In this document: positions 21,716 to 34,088 of the stretch, one piece after another | How the letters are laid out: each line of letters begins with the position of its first letter | Position numbering within the stretch: position 1 is the stretch's first letter | DNA from: Typhlomys cinereus | Taxonomy: Eukaryota > Chordata > Mammalia > Rodentia > Platacanthomyidae | Length of the DNA stretch: 64,000 bases | Direction of reading: 5' to 3' | Assembly: GCA_023101885.1 (NCBI GenBank) | Contig: JALPQD010000004.1 | Coordinates: forward strand, 12,793,688 to 12,857,687 | The notes under the pieces: generated by a model | The model's input: the letters and a program-made list of their open reading frames with translations, nothing else | The model's database searches: none | Told to the model about the DNA's origin: nothing | Position numbers and translations under genes: made by a program

Positions 21716-22845
21716 TGGAGCAGAGTCCAGGATGTCTAGAAATATGTGAGTGAGAAAAGAAAGTTGAGTTTGCCTTGTAAGTAACTAAAAGAGAATATCT
21801 GGTTGTGTGCTGTCGAACAGTGTTTCACTGATACATAACCCGTAGCTCCAGCCCCAGGGTGGCCTGCCACTCCCCTGTGTTGACAGGAGTGCTAAGAGAG
21901 CCTTCTTTATCACGTCATTCTCCGCCCAGAACTGACAGTGAGAAGCCCCTGTCCACCTGTCAGTGACAAGTCTTGTCAGCCAACTGAAGGGCCTGACCCT
22001 TTTGCTGTTATTACCATCTCTGGACTCTAACTTCTTGATTTCAGATTGTCCTCTAGTGTTTACTTAGGCACACGCATGTTTTCTTTTTCTCTCGGGCATT
22101 GCATCTATTCATCATTATGAATAAATTGTTTCCTATCAGTCTTTTCATATATCTTCTTCCAAGTCTTGGTTCCTTGTTTTTCTCTTTGCTAATTTCTTTT
22201 GATTTATTCTCACTTACTTGAATCCGTGAACCCCTTCCTCAGCCTGCAGTTGGTGCGATGCTATTTTTGTCGAAGAAGGGACTCTCCTTAAAGTGATACC
22301 ACTGTTCCAGGTTAGAATTTTTATAAGTGTGTTATCTTTTCCCAGAAAGAAACTTTGCCATTAATACTTGCCTTGTCACTTATTTGCAAGGGTAACAGGA
22401 AAATCCCCTACTGCTCTTGAGAGTTTGCTGGGATAATCTGGCCATGATTAAACAAGTGAGAAAGCATATACATTTACTAACATACAGTGGGCAAAACAAA
22501 GGGGATTGTGGTCACCCACTAGCCCCCAATTATTCAGCAACATGTATAGGTAGTAAGAGGTGAAGAAATGAAAGTTTTAAGGGCTGCAAAATGCTTAGTA
22601 GGGAGATTAAATGGAGACACCAGTCTTTAGAATTTGAATAAACACATTTTCTTGTGTTCATGGTTTGTCCAGGTATGGTTATAGTCTGTCTTTTCAACTA
22701 CAGAGTGGGGTTTTAGAGTGGATGTGGACCTCAGCCTGATCTTAATGAAGAAGCAAAGTAAAAGGTCTTTGAAATCAAGTGTTTAGCATGCTGAAAAAAT
22801 TGACCCAACTTATCAGTTTAGTTCTTGGAGCTCCAAACTGTATAC

Positions 22846-22847
<2 letters not shown>
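21716..22847. other. Unannotated DNA
   Basis: Unique-looking sequence; no repeat or gene is recognised. Confidence 0.45.
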
Positions 22848-22849
<2 letters not shown>

Positions 22850-22899
<50 letters not shown>

Positions 22900-22925
22900 A
22901 AGAGAGAGAGAAAGAAAGAGAGCGA
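22850..22925. repeat. (TG)n followed by GA-rich tract
   Basis: An uninterrupted (TG)n run (about 22850-22896) is followed by an imperfect GA-rich tract to about 22925. No attached SINE body is recognised. Confidence 0.9.
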
Positions 22926-23156
22926 GCGAGCAATGAACCTTTCTAATATTCAGATTTCATGTTAATAATGCGAAGATGCTAATTCTCTATTTTTTGCAAT
23001 ATAGCTATGAGGAGTAAGTAAAGTCGGGCTCTGACATATGCTTTAAGCAGATGCAGGATATTCTTTTTATTTTAGATGGTGTACTTTGTATCCTGTCTAA
23101 ACTTCACATTTTCCTCTCTATTTCCCAGAGCGCAGAGCCCCATGTGCACTGCAGGG

Positions 23157-23168
23157 CCACCAGGAGGC
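23157..23168 (+). promoter_or_regulatory. Candidate CTCF core site
   Basis: CCACCAGGAGGC fits the central part of the CTCF consensus (CC-A-C-x-AGG-x-GGC). It lies in unique sequence, not in a SINE. It is a motif match only. Confidence 0.25.
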
Positions 23169-23313
23169 TTCTTGAGTTGCATTCATACTGCAAGCTTTGA
23201 CCAGCTTCACCCACAGAATGGGCATCCATTTCCTGAAGAGACTGGAAAAAAAGTACCGCAGACTGACTTAAGCAGCTGGGGCATATTGGCTCATAGATCT
23301 GGAGGCCAGTCGT

Positions 23314-23630
23314 CTGCTGTGGTTTGAATGTGTCCCTCATAAGCACATGTTGGAAGCAATTTTCCACACGACAGTATTGAGTTGGAGAACCTCATCAGGA
23401 GGTGGCTGAGTTGTCAGGGCGAAGCCCTCAGGGCTTAAGTGCCAATTGTAGAAGAGTTGGGGCTTTGAGCTCTGTTGTTTATTTTCTCTTGTCTCTCTTG
23501 CCCACTTACTTTTCGTCATGAATTAATGAAGTAAGAGGCCTCAGGAACTATGAGAAATTGAATTTCTTTTATTTATACATCTCCTAGAGTATTCTGTCTG
23601 CTATCTCAACATAAAGCAGAAAGTCTGAGA
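23314..23630 (+). mobile_element. ERVL-MaLR (MLT1/MST-like) solo LTR
   Basis: The left end 'tggtttgaatgtgtccctca' and an internal 'agttggagaacctcatcagg' block lead to a right end resembling '-tctgtctgctatctcaacat- aaagcagaaagtctgag', the full-length layout of a MaLR LTR. No internal region is adjacent, so it is a solo LTR and carries no coding sequence. Confidence 0.65.
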
Positions 23631-23637
23631 TCCATAT

Positions 23638-23900
23638 ATTGGCAGGGTTAGTTCCTTTTGCAAGTGGTGAGAGACACTGTTCTATCCCTGTCTCTGGTCT
23701 TCTTGTTGCTTCTTAGGCTTGAAGATGATGCTCTTGACCACATCTTCTTGTTCTTCTCCTTACATCTTCCCCCTTTAATGAAGTTTCCTTTAGAAAGGAC
23801 ACAGTCATATTGGAAAATGGATGCCCAATGGATGCTTCCTTTTTACCTTGGTCATCTGCATGGATCCTTTTTCTAAATAAAGCCCCATCCATTGAAACTG
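23638..23900 (+). repeat. Possible ancient mammalian interspersed repeat
   Basis: The order of a 'ggcagggttagttcc' block, a 'cttgaccacatcttcttg' block and 'ggacacagtcatattggaaa' resembles a widespread old mammalian repeat; its name is not assigned here. A second piece similar to its start appears at 24067-24095. The identification is from memory of pattern only. Confidence 0.4.
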
Positions 23901-24019
23901 GAATTGATGATGATGTAGAGGGTACAGTTTAATATGTATTGTAAATGCAAAGACAGGATAATACAGTCATGGAAAATTCATGTGTTTTTAAAGTGGTTCA
24001 TAGAGCAGAAAAGTTTGTA

Positions 24020-24025
<6 letters not shown>

Positions 24026-24056
<31 letters not shown>

Positions 24057-24062
24057 ACACAC
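24026..24062. repeat. (CA)n microsatellite
   Basis: A nearly pure CA run with one break near its end. Confidence 0.9.
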
Positions 24063-24410
24063 AAAGGATCCATGAGTTGGCAGGGTTGGTTCCACTGTGA
24101 CTTTCAGCTACAGTGCTGAAAGTGTTGAGTGGTGTGTAAAGAAACGGAAACTATCAGTGCACTTTGGTTTATAATGCAGGCTTCTACAGAATGCTACTAT
24201 ACAACTGTCTTTCTTACAAGTAACTTATTGACAAAAATAAGCTCTTAAAAAGGATAACAAATCTCAGGGAAACATGTTTTTGGCATGCAAGCTTTCCTTG
24301 TTTCTGAGAAAAGGTCATAGCGAGAATAATAACTGTGTTCAGTGTTTTTTTTTCCCCAAGACTCCATGTACAGAGCCCTCTTGGGCCCTTCAACGGCATG
24401 CCGCCAATAC

Positions 24411-24443
24411 ACACACAAACACACACACACACACACACACACA
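24411..24443. repeat. (CA)n microsatellite
   Basis: A short CA run with one 'aaac' interruption. The preceding 24360-24405 may be a degraded SINE tail. Confidence 0.85.
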
Positions 24444-24444
24444 T

Positions 24445-26190
24445 CACATATGGCAAAATAAATGTAGTACGTAAATGTAGTACGTGATAAAGATCCTGTG
24501 GGATTTGGAATGCTTATTACTTTTCAGAGTTCTGTAAATTAGAGTTCTAGACAAGTAAAAGAACAAAAGAACCCATTAGTTTCTCTTTCAGTTTTTAATA
24601 GTCATTAAATTATCATGCTAATATCAGTGGTAAAATATGCGATTCATGCACTTATTCCTTTAATATCAATGTAAGTTTTGATATGAATTATTTCAGTCAT
24701 TCAGATATTTCTTTGTTGCTTTTTTCCTCTCTTTCCCTGCTTTTCTCTGACTTTCTGGATGGTTCTGTGTCATAAACTGACCTGTCTCTGCCAAACTCAC
24801 AGGAAGATCTATGATATTTACAATATTGTTCTTGCCTTAGTCAATTAAAAATCTACTCCCCTTTTAGGCTTCAAAATCTCATTTGTGTTATTTAACTTTC
24901 CTTTCGTTTCATTCGTTGCCACTGTGTTGTGTTAGAAAGTGTGATGCATCTCTTGCTGTTGACGTTGGGGAGGATGGGAGTGCTTCTTTAGTGCAGATTT
25001 ATCCAGATTTGGAATTAAGATGTCTGATCTACCTGGTGAGCATGCATTAATCTTCATATGTTACCTTATTACAGCAATTGGACGGTCCCTGTTTGACATT
25101 AAAAAAGGTTCCTGAAGCTAACTTGCTATTTTGTGTGTGTGTGTACAGAACTGACAAGCTTAAAAATCTAAGCATTTTCTGTTTTTAACAGAGTGGCACC
25201 TACTTCAGAGAAACCTGTTGTGTGGGAAGTCATTCAGATTTAGTGAGTAGAAACTGGTAGGTTGATTTTTGCTTAGATGAGGGCTGCTTTCTTAGCCCCA
25301 GCAAAGCTTTCTTTGTGCAGCTCCTGCATTCCAAGTGGCTGTGTGCTATTTTAAGAAGGTTTTTAATTGCTGTACTTTCATTAATTTGCTTCATTATTAT
25401 GGCTGTATAGAGATTTTTACTAAAGAAAACACAGCCATAGACTGTATTCTTGCTTATTGTTTTTTTCTAAAAATACAATGGAAACAGTGAATTTTGGATC
25501 TCAGTTGCCAGATAAATAACATTCTTCTTGCTAAACTATCAAGTAGCTGTTATCTGGGAATAACAGTTTTGATTGTAATCTTTTCAAACTTAACAGAGCA
25601 CCAACTTCTTATAACTGTGAGGGAATGAAAGACTTATGGGCAGAGAATTATGTGATGTCCAAGAGATGATGTTTTTGCTGCCTGACTCATCATCATTCTT
25701 TTTGGTCTTTAGTAAAGTTTCATCTTTAGCATTATCCATCTAAACATAAAGACGGGTAGGTCAAGACAGCGCCTAAAGGAGTGATGTCATCGACCACGGA
25801 ATGTGGGAGCAGATGATGTTGGGCAGAGAATTCCAGGTCACTTTAAAGAGGCGAGTTCGTTCTCGAAGCTTGGAAGGGCTATTGAAAAAATGTTCTTGTT
25901 TTGGTTTGGTTTTGGTTTTGCAATGGTCCATTGATATTCCAATGTGAAATGCTTATATATGGGTTCTTTGTCTAGACTGTGATGTTTTGGATACATCTGG
26001 GACCATCTTGTGTTCAATGTATTGCAGCGTCCTGTAGAAGGCTTCAACATTATGGGTACTTAGTCACCAATCTCTAGAACCATCGAAACTTCAGCTCTTA
26101 TAAGTTGTCTTATTTGATGAACTTTCTCCATTTCGCCAATGTAAATATAAAAGTTCATATACTTAACATGCAATGATTTAATTATTACTA
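24445..26190. other. Unannotated, transposon-poor AT-rich DNA
   Basis: About 1.7 kb with no recognised SINE, L1 or LTR, which is unusual for this window. 25330-25450 is rich in TAAT/ATTA words. No coding exon is supported. Confidence 0.45.
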
Positions 26191-26194
26191 TTAT

Positions 26195-26412
26195 TTATAT
26201 ATTTTTTGGCTAAGAAAGACCTGGAGAGGATGGTTATCTCTTTTTTTCTTTAGTAAACCTTTTATTTCTTTCAGAGCGTGAAAAGAAAGGGAGGAGCCTG
26301 CTTTTAGAAATTGGTTCTCTCTTTCTACATTGAAATCTTCTGTGATTAAACCTAGGTCAACTGGTTTGCCTGCAGACACTTTTACTTATTGAGCCATCGT
26401 GCCAGACCTTAT
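26195..26412 (-). mobile_element. B3-like SINE, diverged
   Basis: The plus strand has 'ttggttctctctttctacat', 'gattaaacctaggtcaactg' and 'attgagccatcgtgccagac', matching the reverse complement of a B3-type element without a simple-repeat tail. Confidence 0.65.
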
Positions 26413-26434
26413 AAGGGTTTTCTTGAAGTAGTGA

Positions 26435-26610
26435 AGGGTATGGAATCCAAAGTCAGCTTGCCTGGGGGCCATATCTAAAGTCTAACATTACTGGTCATGT
26501 GACTTTAGTCAAGTGATTTAGCTTGTTTCTGCCTCAGTTCTGTCATCTCTGAGATTCAGTTACTTGTAATTAGTAACTACCCCAGACATTGTTCATGCAT
26601 GTCATGTTTT
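26435..26610 (+). mobile_element. MIR element
   Basis: The blocks 'ccaaagtcagcttgcctggg', 'gtgactttagtcaagtgatt' and 'gcctcagttctgtcatctct' follow the MIR core order with many substitutions. Confidence 0.65.
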
Positions 26611-26635
26611 GAAATAAGTGTAATTCTTACAACTG

Positions 26636-26765
26636 CCTTGCAAAATAGACATTATTGCTTCCATCTACAAGTAAGGAAAGTGTAGCATTCAGAGAATAAA
26701 CTAATTTGCCCCAAGATCACATTGGTAATGAAGGCTGGGGCCAGACCGAACCTGCAGTTCTAGCT
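26636..26765 (+). mobile_element. Second MIR-like or L2-like fragment
   Basis: 'acattattgcttccatctac' and 'ttgccccaagatcacattgg' resemble another MIR-class fragment adjacent to the previous one. Confidence 0.5.
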
Positions 26766-27985
26766 GGAGGAAAGCTCGTCATATGGGATTGAAAAAGATC
26801 ATTTGTGTTCGCACCCACAAAGACACTCAGCCCACGCTAGCACCCCATCTTCCATGATGGCTAGGACTATTCCTCTTCTGTCACTTCTATAGTGGTGTTG
26901 CTGGTATTATCCACTCTGATTCATATCTAACTGTGCTGCAATCATAGTTAATTATTTTTTGCCTGAAAATATACTTTGGCTAGTGTTTCTGTGAGTTGTT
27001 TGTTTCAAGGCAGTAACACTAGTGTTGGTTCTCAAAGGGGTTTACGTTTGCTTTTAAATGTGCTGTTTCAGTGTGGCCACGTAATACAGTGCTTTGCTAT
27101 ATTGTAAGCATTTGAAGGTTGCAACTGAATGGGGAAAAAGCCACAAGATTTTGGCTAAACTTTTTGTAATTTTTAAGCTTCTTTTGGTTCTATTAGATTC
27201 CTTCCAAAGAATTTGAGAGAGGTAGGCCCTGCAGTGCTTTAAAATATTTTTATTTTTCAGTCCAGTGCATACTTGATTCTAGGGGGTGGAGTTTGCAAAT
27301 AGCTGAAACAATATCACCTGATAAAATTTCTTCCTTTTTAAAAAGGATAATTCTGTTAAATCATCATGGTTGTCTTTTAAAGGTGAAAGCAACCCTAAGG
27401 ACGATGAAATTGAAGTTCTTTGCTCTGAGTGCTGCCTTCTAAGCAGGTGAACACGGAAGATGGAAGAAAGTAGTTTTTTAAAGTGCATCTATCCTGGGAT
27501 TTAAGCTCACCAACTTTGTAATGTTAACCAAGTAGTTTTTTTTTTCCTGTTCTGAGGACTTAGTGGTGATGTTTCTGGCCTCTTCTCCCAAGCACTCTGC
27601 CTGCACTCCTGGCAGCTTGGCCCAGCATTTTCTGTAGGCACACAAAGGGAGGAAAGAGTGGGGGCGGGGTCTGCAGAATCCCCAGAAGCGGAAATTGATG
27701 TTTGTACTGCTGCCTGGAATTTTGAAGTCTTTGAAAAAAATAGAGTTGCTTGGTCTGTCCCAGGTTTTGCAGGGAGAAGCCAGCTGCCAAGTAGAAAATA
27801 GCATTGTGGGAGTTTCTTGTCCCAGTGCCTTGGAGCTCCCTGAGAGGGCTGTGATACACAGAAGGCTGAGGCTGGGTTTAGCAAGAGAAATAGTTGTGTG
27901 TTCTCATCCTGGTAAATGCTGCATCTACCATCATCATAACTGCTGTTTATTGGGGGAACTTCCTCTGGCAAACAAGTTGGAGCAA
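26766..27985. other. Unannotated DNA
   Basis: Overlapping minus-strand open frames at 27478-28019 (up to 170 codons) share one region in three frames. None shows a recognised motif or plausible exon borders, and the longest extends into the adjacent repeat. They are treated as chance. Confidence 0.45.
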
Positions 27986-27990
27986 TTGCT

Positions 27991-28366
27991 GTGCATGTTG
28001 CCGATAAATTCATGACCAAAGGACTTAAGGGAACAAGGGGTTTTACCTTGGCTTATGATCGTCTGGTTACAATTTCTTGTCCATCTTGGCAGGAAAACTG
28101 ACCACACCATATTCATATAACTATTGAGAGGGATGATCCTCACTTGCCAGACCAGAATGTCTGGCCAAATATACCAAAGGATGCCACTTTCCAAGTAGCT
28201 CCCTTTGTCTTACTCACCTGCCTACAGACTAGTTCTACCCACCATGGGCTTGGCCTTTCCCATCAGTTAGACAGTCTTATGTGGAGTTTAACTGTTGATT
28301 CTCTACAAATATGACCAGAGCTCAAGCCCTCAACTATCAAGTTGACACCTGTATCTAACCATGACA
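27991..28366 (+). repeat. Unclassified dispersed repeat (family X), copy 2
   Basis: The copy starts 'gtgcatgttgccgataaatt' and ends near 'gttgacacctgtatctaacc', sharing 'tgtctggccaaatatacc' and 'ctcaagccctcaactatc' blocks with the other three. It is the shortest of the plus-strand copies. Confidence 0.75.
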
Positions 28367-28372
28367 CAAGTT

Positions 28373-29420
28373 TTGGTTGGGCCTTTTGCCTGAGCTAGGC
28401 TTTAGGCATGTCATTGATTTCTCATCTTCAAAACAGGACCATGTTTTGTTCTTTCTTCTGTGTGGAAAGTGTGATTATTCCTGGAAGTGATGTATGAAAA
28501 AGATTTTATGTATACAGAATGTCTGGCATATTGGTAATTGCTTTGAGGATGTTAGATATTACTGCTATTATATGTCATATATGTTGCCTAGAGCATCTCT
28601 AGTGTTTTTAGTCGGCTTTGTAAACCTCCATTCCTACCTTGTGAAGTGGAAATTGAGGCTCAGGAAGACTCATGACTTTATTTGGAATATGACATCATCT
28701 GTCTTGTGCTTTGTGTTTCCCCATGATGCAAGATACTTCTCTATGTTGCCCACCGAGCAAGAGGAGTCTGCCATTTGGGTTTCCTCAATCATGAATGAAA
28801 GGGTACTTATGCAATTCAAGAGATGCCCACGTGGTCCTTTGACTTATTAAATACACAGACCCCTTTCATAGGAAAATATTCTTGCTCCAGTTTGACTTAA
28901 TTACATTTGTCAAAGTGTGGCTTAAATATGTTCAAGCGTGGAATAATGTCTTAGTTTATAACACACAGAAAGTAAAACAAATTTACAGATTAAGTGTCAA
29001 CAGCACTATAAAACAATTTCAGTAATTATATCAATTTATATGATAAATGTTATTTTGCTGAGAAAAAACTGTCAGTTTTGGGTTCGTTCACACTTGGGAT
29101 TTGCCTTTTGATTTCATAAGTTGATGAATCATAAACCTTGCAATATTTACAACTTAATATCATTCAACCTTAAAGATGTCTTGTTAGGTAAATGTTACAT
29201 AGCTTTGTGGAAATAATTTCAGGGCACTGACAATTCTAAATGATAGAACTTTAGGAATACCAGTTTAATGGGGATCACTTGGTAGATCTGGAAGCTGTTT
29301 TATTTTCAGGGGAGTAGACTTTGGCTCAGTTCTTAACCTTGAACTCTATGAATTCACATTTCTTTGTGATAAAAATAAATTTCCAGCTCATTTTTTTCTA
29401 TTTTATATTATATTTGATTG
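28373..29420. other. Unannotated DNA
   Basis: A small MIR-like block ('agtggaaattgaggctcagg') occurs near 28650. The 118-codon frame at 28494-28850 has no recognised feature. Confidence 0.4.
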
Positions 29421-29718
29421 TTGTAATGGCCTAAATGTGAGTAGTCCCCCACAGGCGCATGTGTTTGAATCCTTAGTTGATGATGTGATTGGGAAGGTTA
29501 TGACAATTTAGGAGGTGCAGCATTGCAAGAGGATGGCACCTCACAGGGGGCAGGCCTTGTTAGTTAGCTCTGCCCTGCTTCCGCTTGCATTCTTCTCTTG
29601 CAGTCTGCAACTTGCTTTCTCAGCCTTTATGATGTCTGCCATGACCTGAGCTACCTTCAGCTTCTGCCACTTGCCATGCCTTTTTGGCCATAATGGACTG
29701 TATCTCTCCTCTAGAACT
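29421..29718 (+). mobile_element. ERVL-MaLR LTR, left part, interrupted
   Basis: The segment has a MaLR-like series: 'aatgtgagtagtcccccaca', 'gattgggaaggttatgacaa', 'gatggcacctcacagggggc', and 'ggccataatggactgtatct'. It breaks at about 29718 and continues at 30102, with a family X repeat between. It contains no retroviral gene. Confidence 0.75.
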
Positions 29719-30101
29719 CTAGATACACGTGTCAGCTTGATGGTTGAGGAGTTAAGTAAGCTCTGGGCACATTTGTAGTGAATTGATAGTTAAGTCCAGA
29801 GCAAACCTGTAGGTGATTATATAGTGGATGGAGAAGGCCCAGCCCATGGTGGGTGGTACTATACTAGTCCCTGGGCGGATGAATAAAATGGAGGGAGCTG
29901 TTCGAGAAAGGAGGCATCCTTTATATATGTGGCCAGACATGCTGGTCTGGCAAGTAAGGATTATCTCTCTCTCTCAGCTGCTATGTGGCAATGATGCGGC
30001 CAGTTCCCATGGCCCTGCTGTTGGTGTGAGCACTCCTGCAAAGTTGGATGAGGACCTGTAACCAGTCTGTCTTACGAGAATAATTTTATCAGCAACATGC
30101 A
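29719..30101 (-). repeat. Unclassified dispersed repeat (family X), copy 3, inside the LTR
   Basis: Reverse-complement blocks of the family are evident: 'tcagcttgatggttgagg', 'cccagcccatggtgggtgg', 'agacatgctggtctggcaag' and 'attttatcagcaacatg'. The interrupted LTR fixes the ends and shows possible 8-bp flanks 'ctagaact' (29711) and 'cctgaact' (30102), six of eight identical. Confidence 0.8.
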
Positions 30102-30205
30102 CCTGAACTGTGATTCAAATAAATGTCTCTCTTTCTTCCTAAAGTTGCTTGAGATTGAGCGTTGTCTCATAGCAACACAAAGAGTAACAGAGACAATTTT
30201 CATCT
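30102..30205 (+). mobile_element. ERVL-MaLR LTR, right part
   Basis: 'gaactgtgattcaaataaat' holds an AATAAA signal, and 'catagcaacacaaagagtaa' is the characteristic right end of the MaLR LTR begun at 29421. Confidence 0.75.
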
Positions 30206-31440
30206 CTATTGGAAGTCCAGAAGAGAGACCAGTTGACCACATCCCACAGGGAGGCAGCAAACTTAGGTCTTACAGGTCAGTGTCCTGTTTGCTGTAACCA
30301 CACACTTCTGCCACAGCCCAAAAGCCGTGTATACACATACTTGTATACAATGAAATTTTAAAGTATTTTGAGCATCAAAAAAATTCTTGCTGTCATATTT
30401 TTCGTCAACTTGAAAACCATTTCAGCTCAAAAGCTGTACTAAGCCATACAATGGGGTACTCATCTCATAAGGATGGACAGTTGAAGCCTGCTCAACACAG
30501 CACATAATGCAGTAGAATTCTTTTCATTTTCCAGTTTTGTTTGTGGAGGCTGACCAGTGGCAGGATTAGAATAGCCCCTCTGAAGTGAGGCTGACTGACC
30601 TTTGCACCTGTCCCTTTTGTGGTTCAGATTTTTTGTGCTGAAAATAAGGAGACTGGTTTTCTTTTTTACCTGAGACAATTATGAGATGATAATTAAGCCG
30701 GACATTCAAGAGTTATGGCAATGTGTGGAGAGAATGACTCGTCTATGGCTCAGCTCTTTAATTACTGTTGAGGTTGGCGAGTTTTTTTCAAGTCGCATAC
30801 TTTGAATCCTTTGTTTGCTCTTGCACATTCATGTCTATTACTTGTTTCCACATACAGACTGTACGGAAGACGTTGCTAAGGTTATTATCTTGTTGCCCAG
30901 TGTCTTGCAATTCATTTTTCTGTTTAGTGTTTAGCTTTGGATGTGGTATATTTTTTCATAGATAGGATGTTATCATTTCTATATACTTCAGCTATTGAAG
31001 ATAATTATTTCAGGCCCTTTAATTATTGAAGATAAAATTGCACATTATCTTTGCTTATGTTTTTGTTCTTCTGCAAACACTTTCCTTCCAAGATGCCATC
31101 TGCTAGTTTTTGAGGTTGCTCTGTAGTGTCACACTTTATGGAATCTCAGGTATGCTGTAAGTTTCTAACTCTATTTCTTCTGTAGAGCCTACAGACATAT
31201 TTAATATAAGTAACTGAATAATCATTCCTTCCCATTTAAAATATGACTTTAACTGGTGCCTATTTGGAAAATTTGGTTAACTGGATTATGGCAAGTGATA
31301 TTAATATGAACTATACTGTGGTTGAAAGTATTGTAATTTGATGTAATCTGAAAAACTTAGCAATACTTTATGAACTTTTTGTCTACTGTTGCAGCTAAAT
31401 ATATATACTGAAAAAAATAAGTTAACTTTCCTAACCATCT
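30206..31440. other. Unannotated DNA
   Basis: No recognised gene, tandem repeat or transposon is seen. Confidence 0.45.
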
Positions 31441-31444
31441 TGAT

Positions 31445-31815
31445 TTTTATTTTTTTATGTAAATGTATATGGAGTGTGTGTGCGTTTGCTTGAATGTGTG
31501 TGCGTGCGTGCATGCATGTGTGCATGCGTGTATGTTGTTTGTGAATGGGCACATGTGCACTCAAGTGTTGTTGTGCCCCTGGAGCCCCAAGAGTGATATT
31601 TGGATCATCCTCATTGTTGTGAAGCTGGGTCTCTAACTAAATCCAGAGTAGACCTATAGTATTTATCTGGCTAGCAAGAAGACTCCGTCTTCTAAAGCTA
31701 GAATTACTGGCAGGCCATCATACTTGCTTGATGTTTCTACATAGGATCTAGGATCTGAACTCAGGTCCCTTTGCTTTTGAGGCAATTGATTTAACCCTTG
31801 AGCCAACTCTCCAGC
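31445..31815 (-). mobile_element. Older SINE (family B), minus orientation
   Basis: A degenerate TG/GC-rich tail (31474-31530) is followed by 'ggagccccaagagtgatatt', 'gaactcaggtccctttgctt' and 'gagccaactctccagcc', the reverse complement of the family B SINE including its tRNA-like head. Confidence 0.75.
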
Positions 31816-34075
31816 CATTTAACCATTTTAAATGTACATTTTACATTTTTATAGTTTTTCAGAATTTTGTTTTAGTAGTATCATCCTTCTCTGTAACAAT
31901 ATGCTATTACACATTGTTGTGTAAGTATATTCGTGGGTTGTGGTAAAAGTCCTTTGGTTTTCCATATTCTACACATTAGTTGTTAAGGTCATTTCTATAT
32001 CTTCAGAGGTTTGGGGATTTTTTTTTTAAAATTGCTAATTTTTCCCTTTCCCTCCTCTTCTCTTGTTTGTTTCTAATTTATTTTTACAGATAGGCAGAAT
32101 AGGTTTATCGGTGAAGGGGATATTTATATTTTGAGGAGCTTTTGTACACGTGGAACTGCATTGTACTTGAAATAGTCCTTTTGAAAAATTATGAAGTAAC
32201 AATAAAAAAATCCTTTGAAAAGTGTGGAAAGAAATGAAGGGCATATGTAGTAACCTGTAATGTAGATAGAAAGGTGAGCTTTCTGTTAATTGAAAAAAGT
32301 TGCTTTCTCATTAGACCTACCTTAACCACCCTATTTACAATTGCAAATCTTTGTCCTATTCCTTTCTTTTCTGCTTGAAACTTGTTATTCTCTATCTATC
32401 ACACCAATGACTCTCTCCTTCTTATTGTCTCTCCCTTCTAGAATTGAACATTTGTTGGAGACAGGGATTTGTACAAGCTTATTAAGTGCTGAGTAAATAT
32501 TAAATGAGTTAATAAAGCTGAAGATGGTGAAAAGAAAACATTGTGTAAGGAGGTGTTTGTGAATGAAAAGTGGCTGCATTGCTTGAGAGAGTGATTCTAG
32601 AGAATTTAAAATTTGCCCAAATGAGGCCTATTCCTCCCCCAAGGTAGAATGTGCCTTAAGAAAACAATTCTCCCACTTTCAGGAAAGTAGCTGATATTTT
32701 GAATATTGAGGAACAAAAGTGTCACTATTCATCCTCAGAGCCTATTTTATTATTCAGATCCCTCCTTCCACCACAGGAAGCATATTGGCTTAAGTCCTTT
32801 TCCAATTTCTCTGAAGGATAGAGGTCATCGAAATTTCTGTCTTCTATTGTACATGACAAAAGATGTGGGGGAAAGTTGTTTTGTTTTGATTGCTGATTAC
32901 ATGGGATTGTTCTGCTTATTTTTCTTTTACTATAGTGTAAATGAAAGGTTACTTGTCAAATTTCTGTCCATCACAAGGCAACCAATAATCATTTCTCTAG
33001 CAGGCAGAAGGGTATGCCTTGCATTTAGACTTGGATGGCTTTGTGTGATTTTGGGGTAAGCAGGCTAGACTTTGACTAAGCACTTCTTAAACAACTCCCA
33101 GATATAAAAGGTTCAAAAATGAAAACCTGTATCACTGGAAATTAAAAGTGGGACTTGGGACAATTGTTATTTAGCTGTCACCTTCATGAGAGTCTTTTTT
33201 TTCTAGATGGATTTGTGAGCCTTAATACTTGCATACAACTCTCCTTCAGTATGTTATTTGCCCTGTACTTGTGCTGATATGCTTATATTTGCTCTATCTC
33301 CTTCTTAGGTAGCAGCATTGTCAAAGGCAAATTATTTTCTACTCTAGAATCCTCTAGGTTTCCTGTACAGTATTTAGACAAGAAATACTCAATTACTGTT
33401 TGCCTAACAAGTAAACAAGAAGGGAAATTAAAGTTTCAGGAAGGAGATTGCAATATTACCAAAAATCATATTAAGGAGCCAGAGTAATTCAAAGTGGCAT
33501 ATGGTCTCCCCGGCAATGAGAGGGAAATAAACACCAGACCCCATATGAGTAGATAGAATGAGATCTGGGATTGCCCATCTAAATGATTATTATTTGTTTT
33601 CCTTCCAAAGTCTGGTGTGTGGCATTTTGTTCCAAAGGAAACTCTAGACCCACGGTGATTTAATCTTGCCAAATTAGAAACCTCTGCAGTGAGTCACTGC
33701 CATTTCGTTTGCTATTGCCTGGAAGAGGATTGCGTAGACAAACAACCAAACACACAAAGCTTGGGTTTCTGGAGGGTTGGTGAGGACGGCCTGTTTGTCC
33801 TTGTCAGGTTCCTGTGGTAATACCCCTTATGTATGTCATCGTTGTATGTTTGGAGGGAGTACTTTGCATGCACTCAAGTCAGGCCATTCCTTGTATAGAT
33901 GTGATAACATGGATGGCATATCAGAGGAAACTGAGCTGTGGTGGACACTCCAAGATATGTCCCAGTAAGTTCTGATAAGCTCCTCTCTGAACTCCCCACT
34001 CGATTTCCATTAAGTGAAGAAATGGGAGAGGTAATCTGTAAAACAAAGATTCTCAGTGTCATTGGTGCCAATCTG
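31816..34075. other. Unannotated AT-rich DNA
   Basis: About 2.3 kb of unique-looking DNA. The 117-codon plus-strand frame at 32706-33059 is not recognised and lacks exon signals that I can support. Confidence 0.45.
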
Positions 34076-34088
34076 AGCCTCCTTTTTA

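Noticed and set aside
23638..23900. Coding exon near 23658-23876
   Set aside because: The interval resembles an old interspersed repeat and the frame has no recognised protein features.
27478..28019. 170-codon minus-strand frame as a gene
   Set aside because: Two other frames over the same bases are also open, its start lies in a dispersed repeat, and no motif is recognisable.
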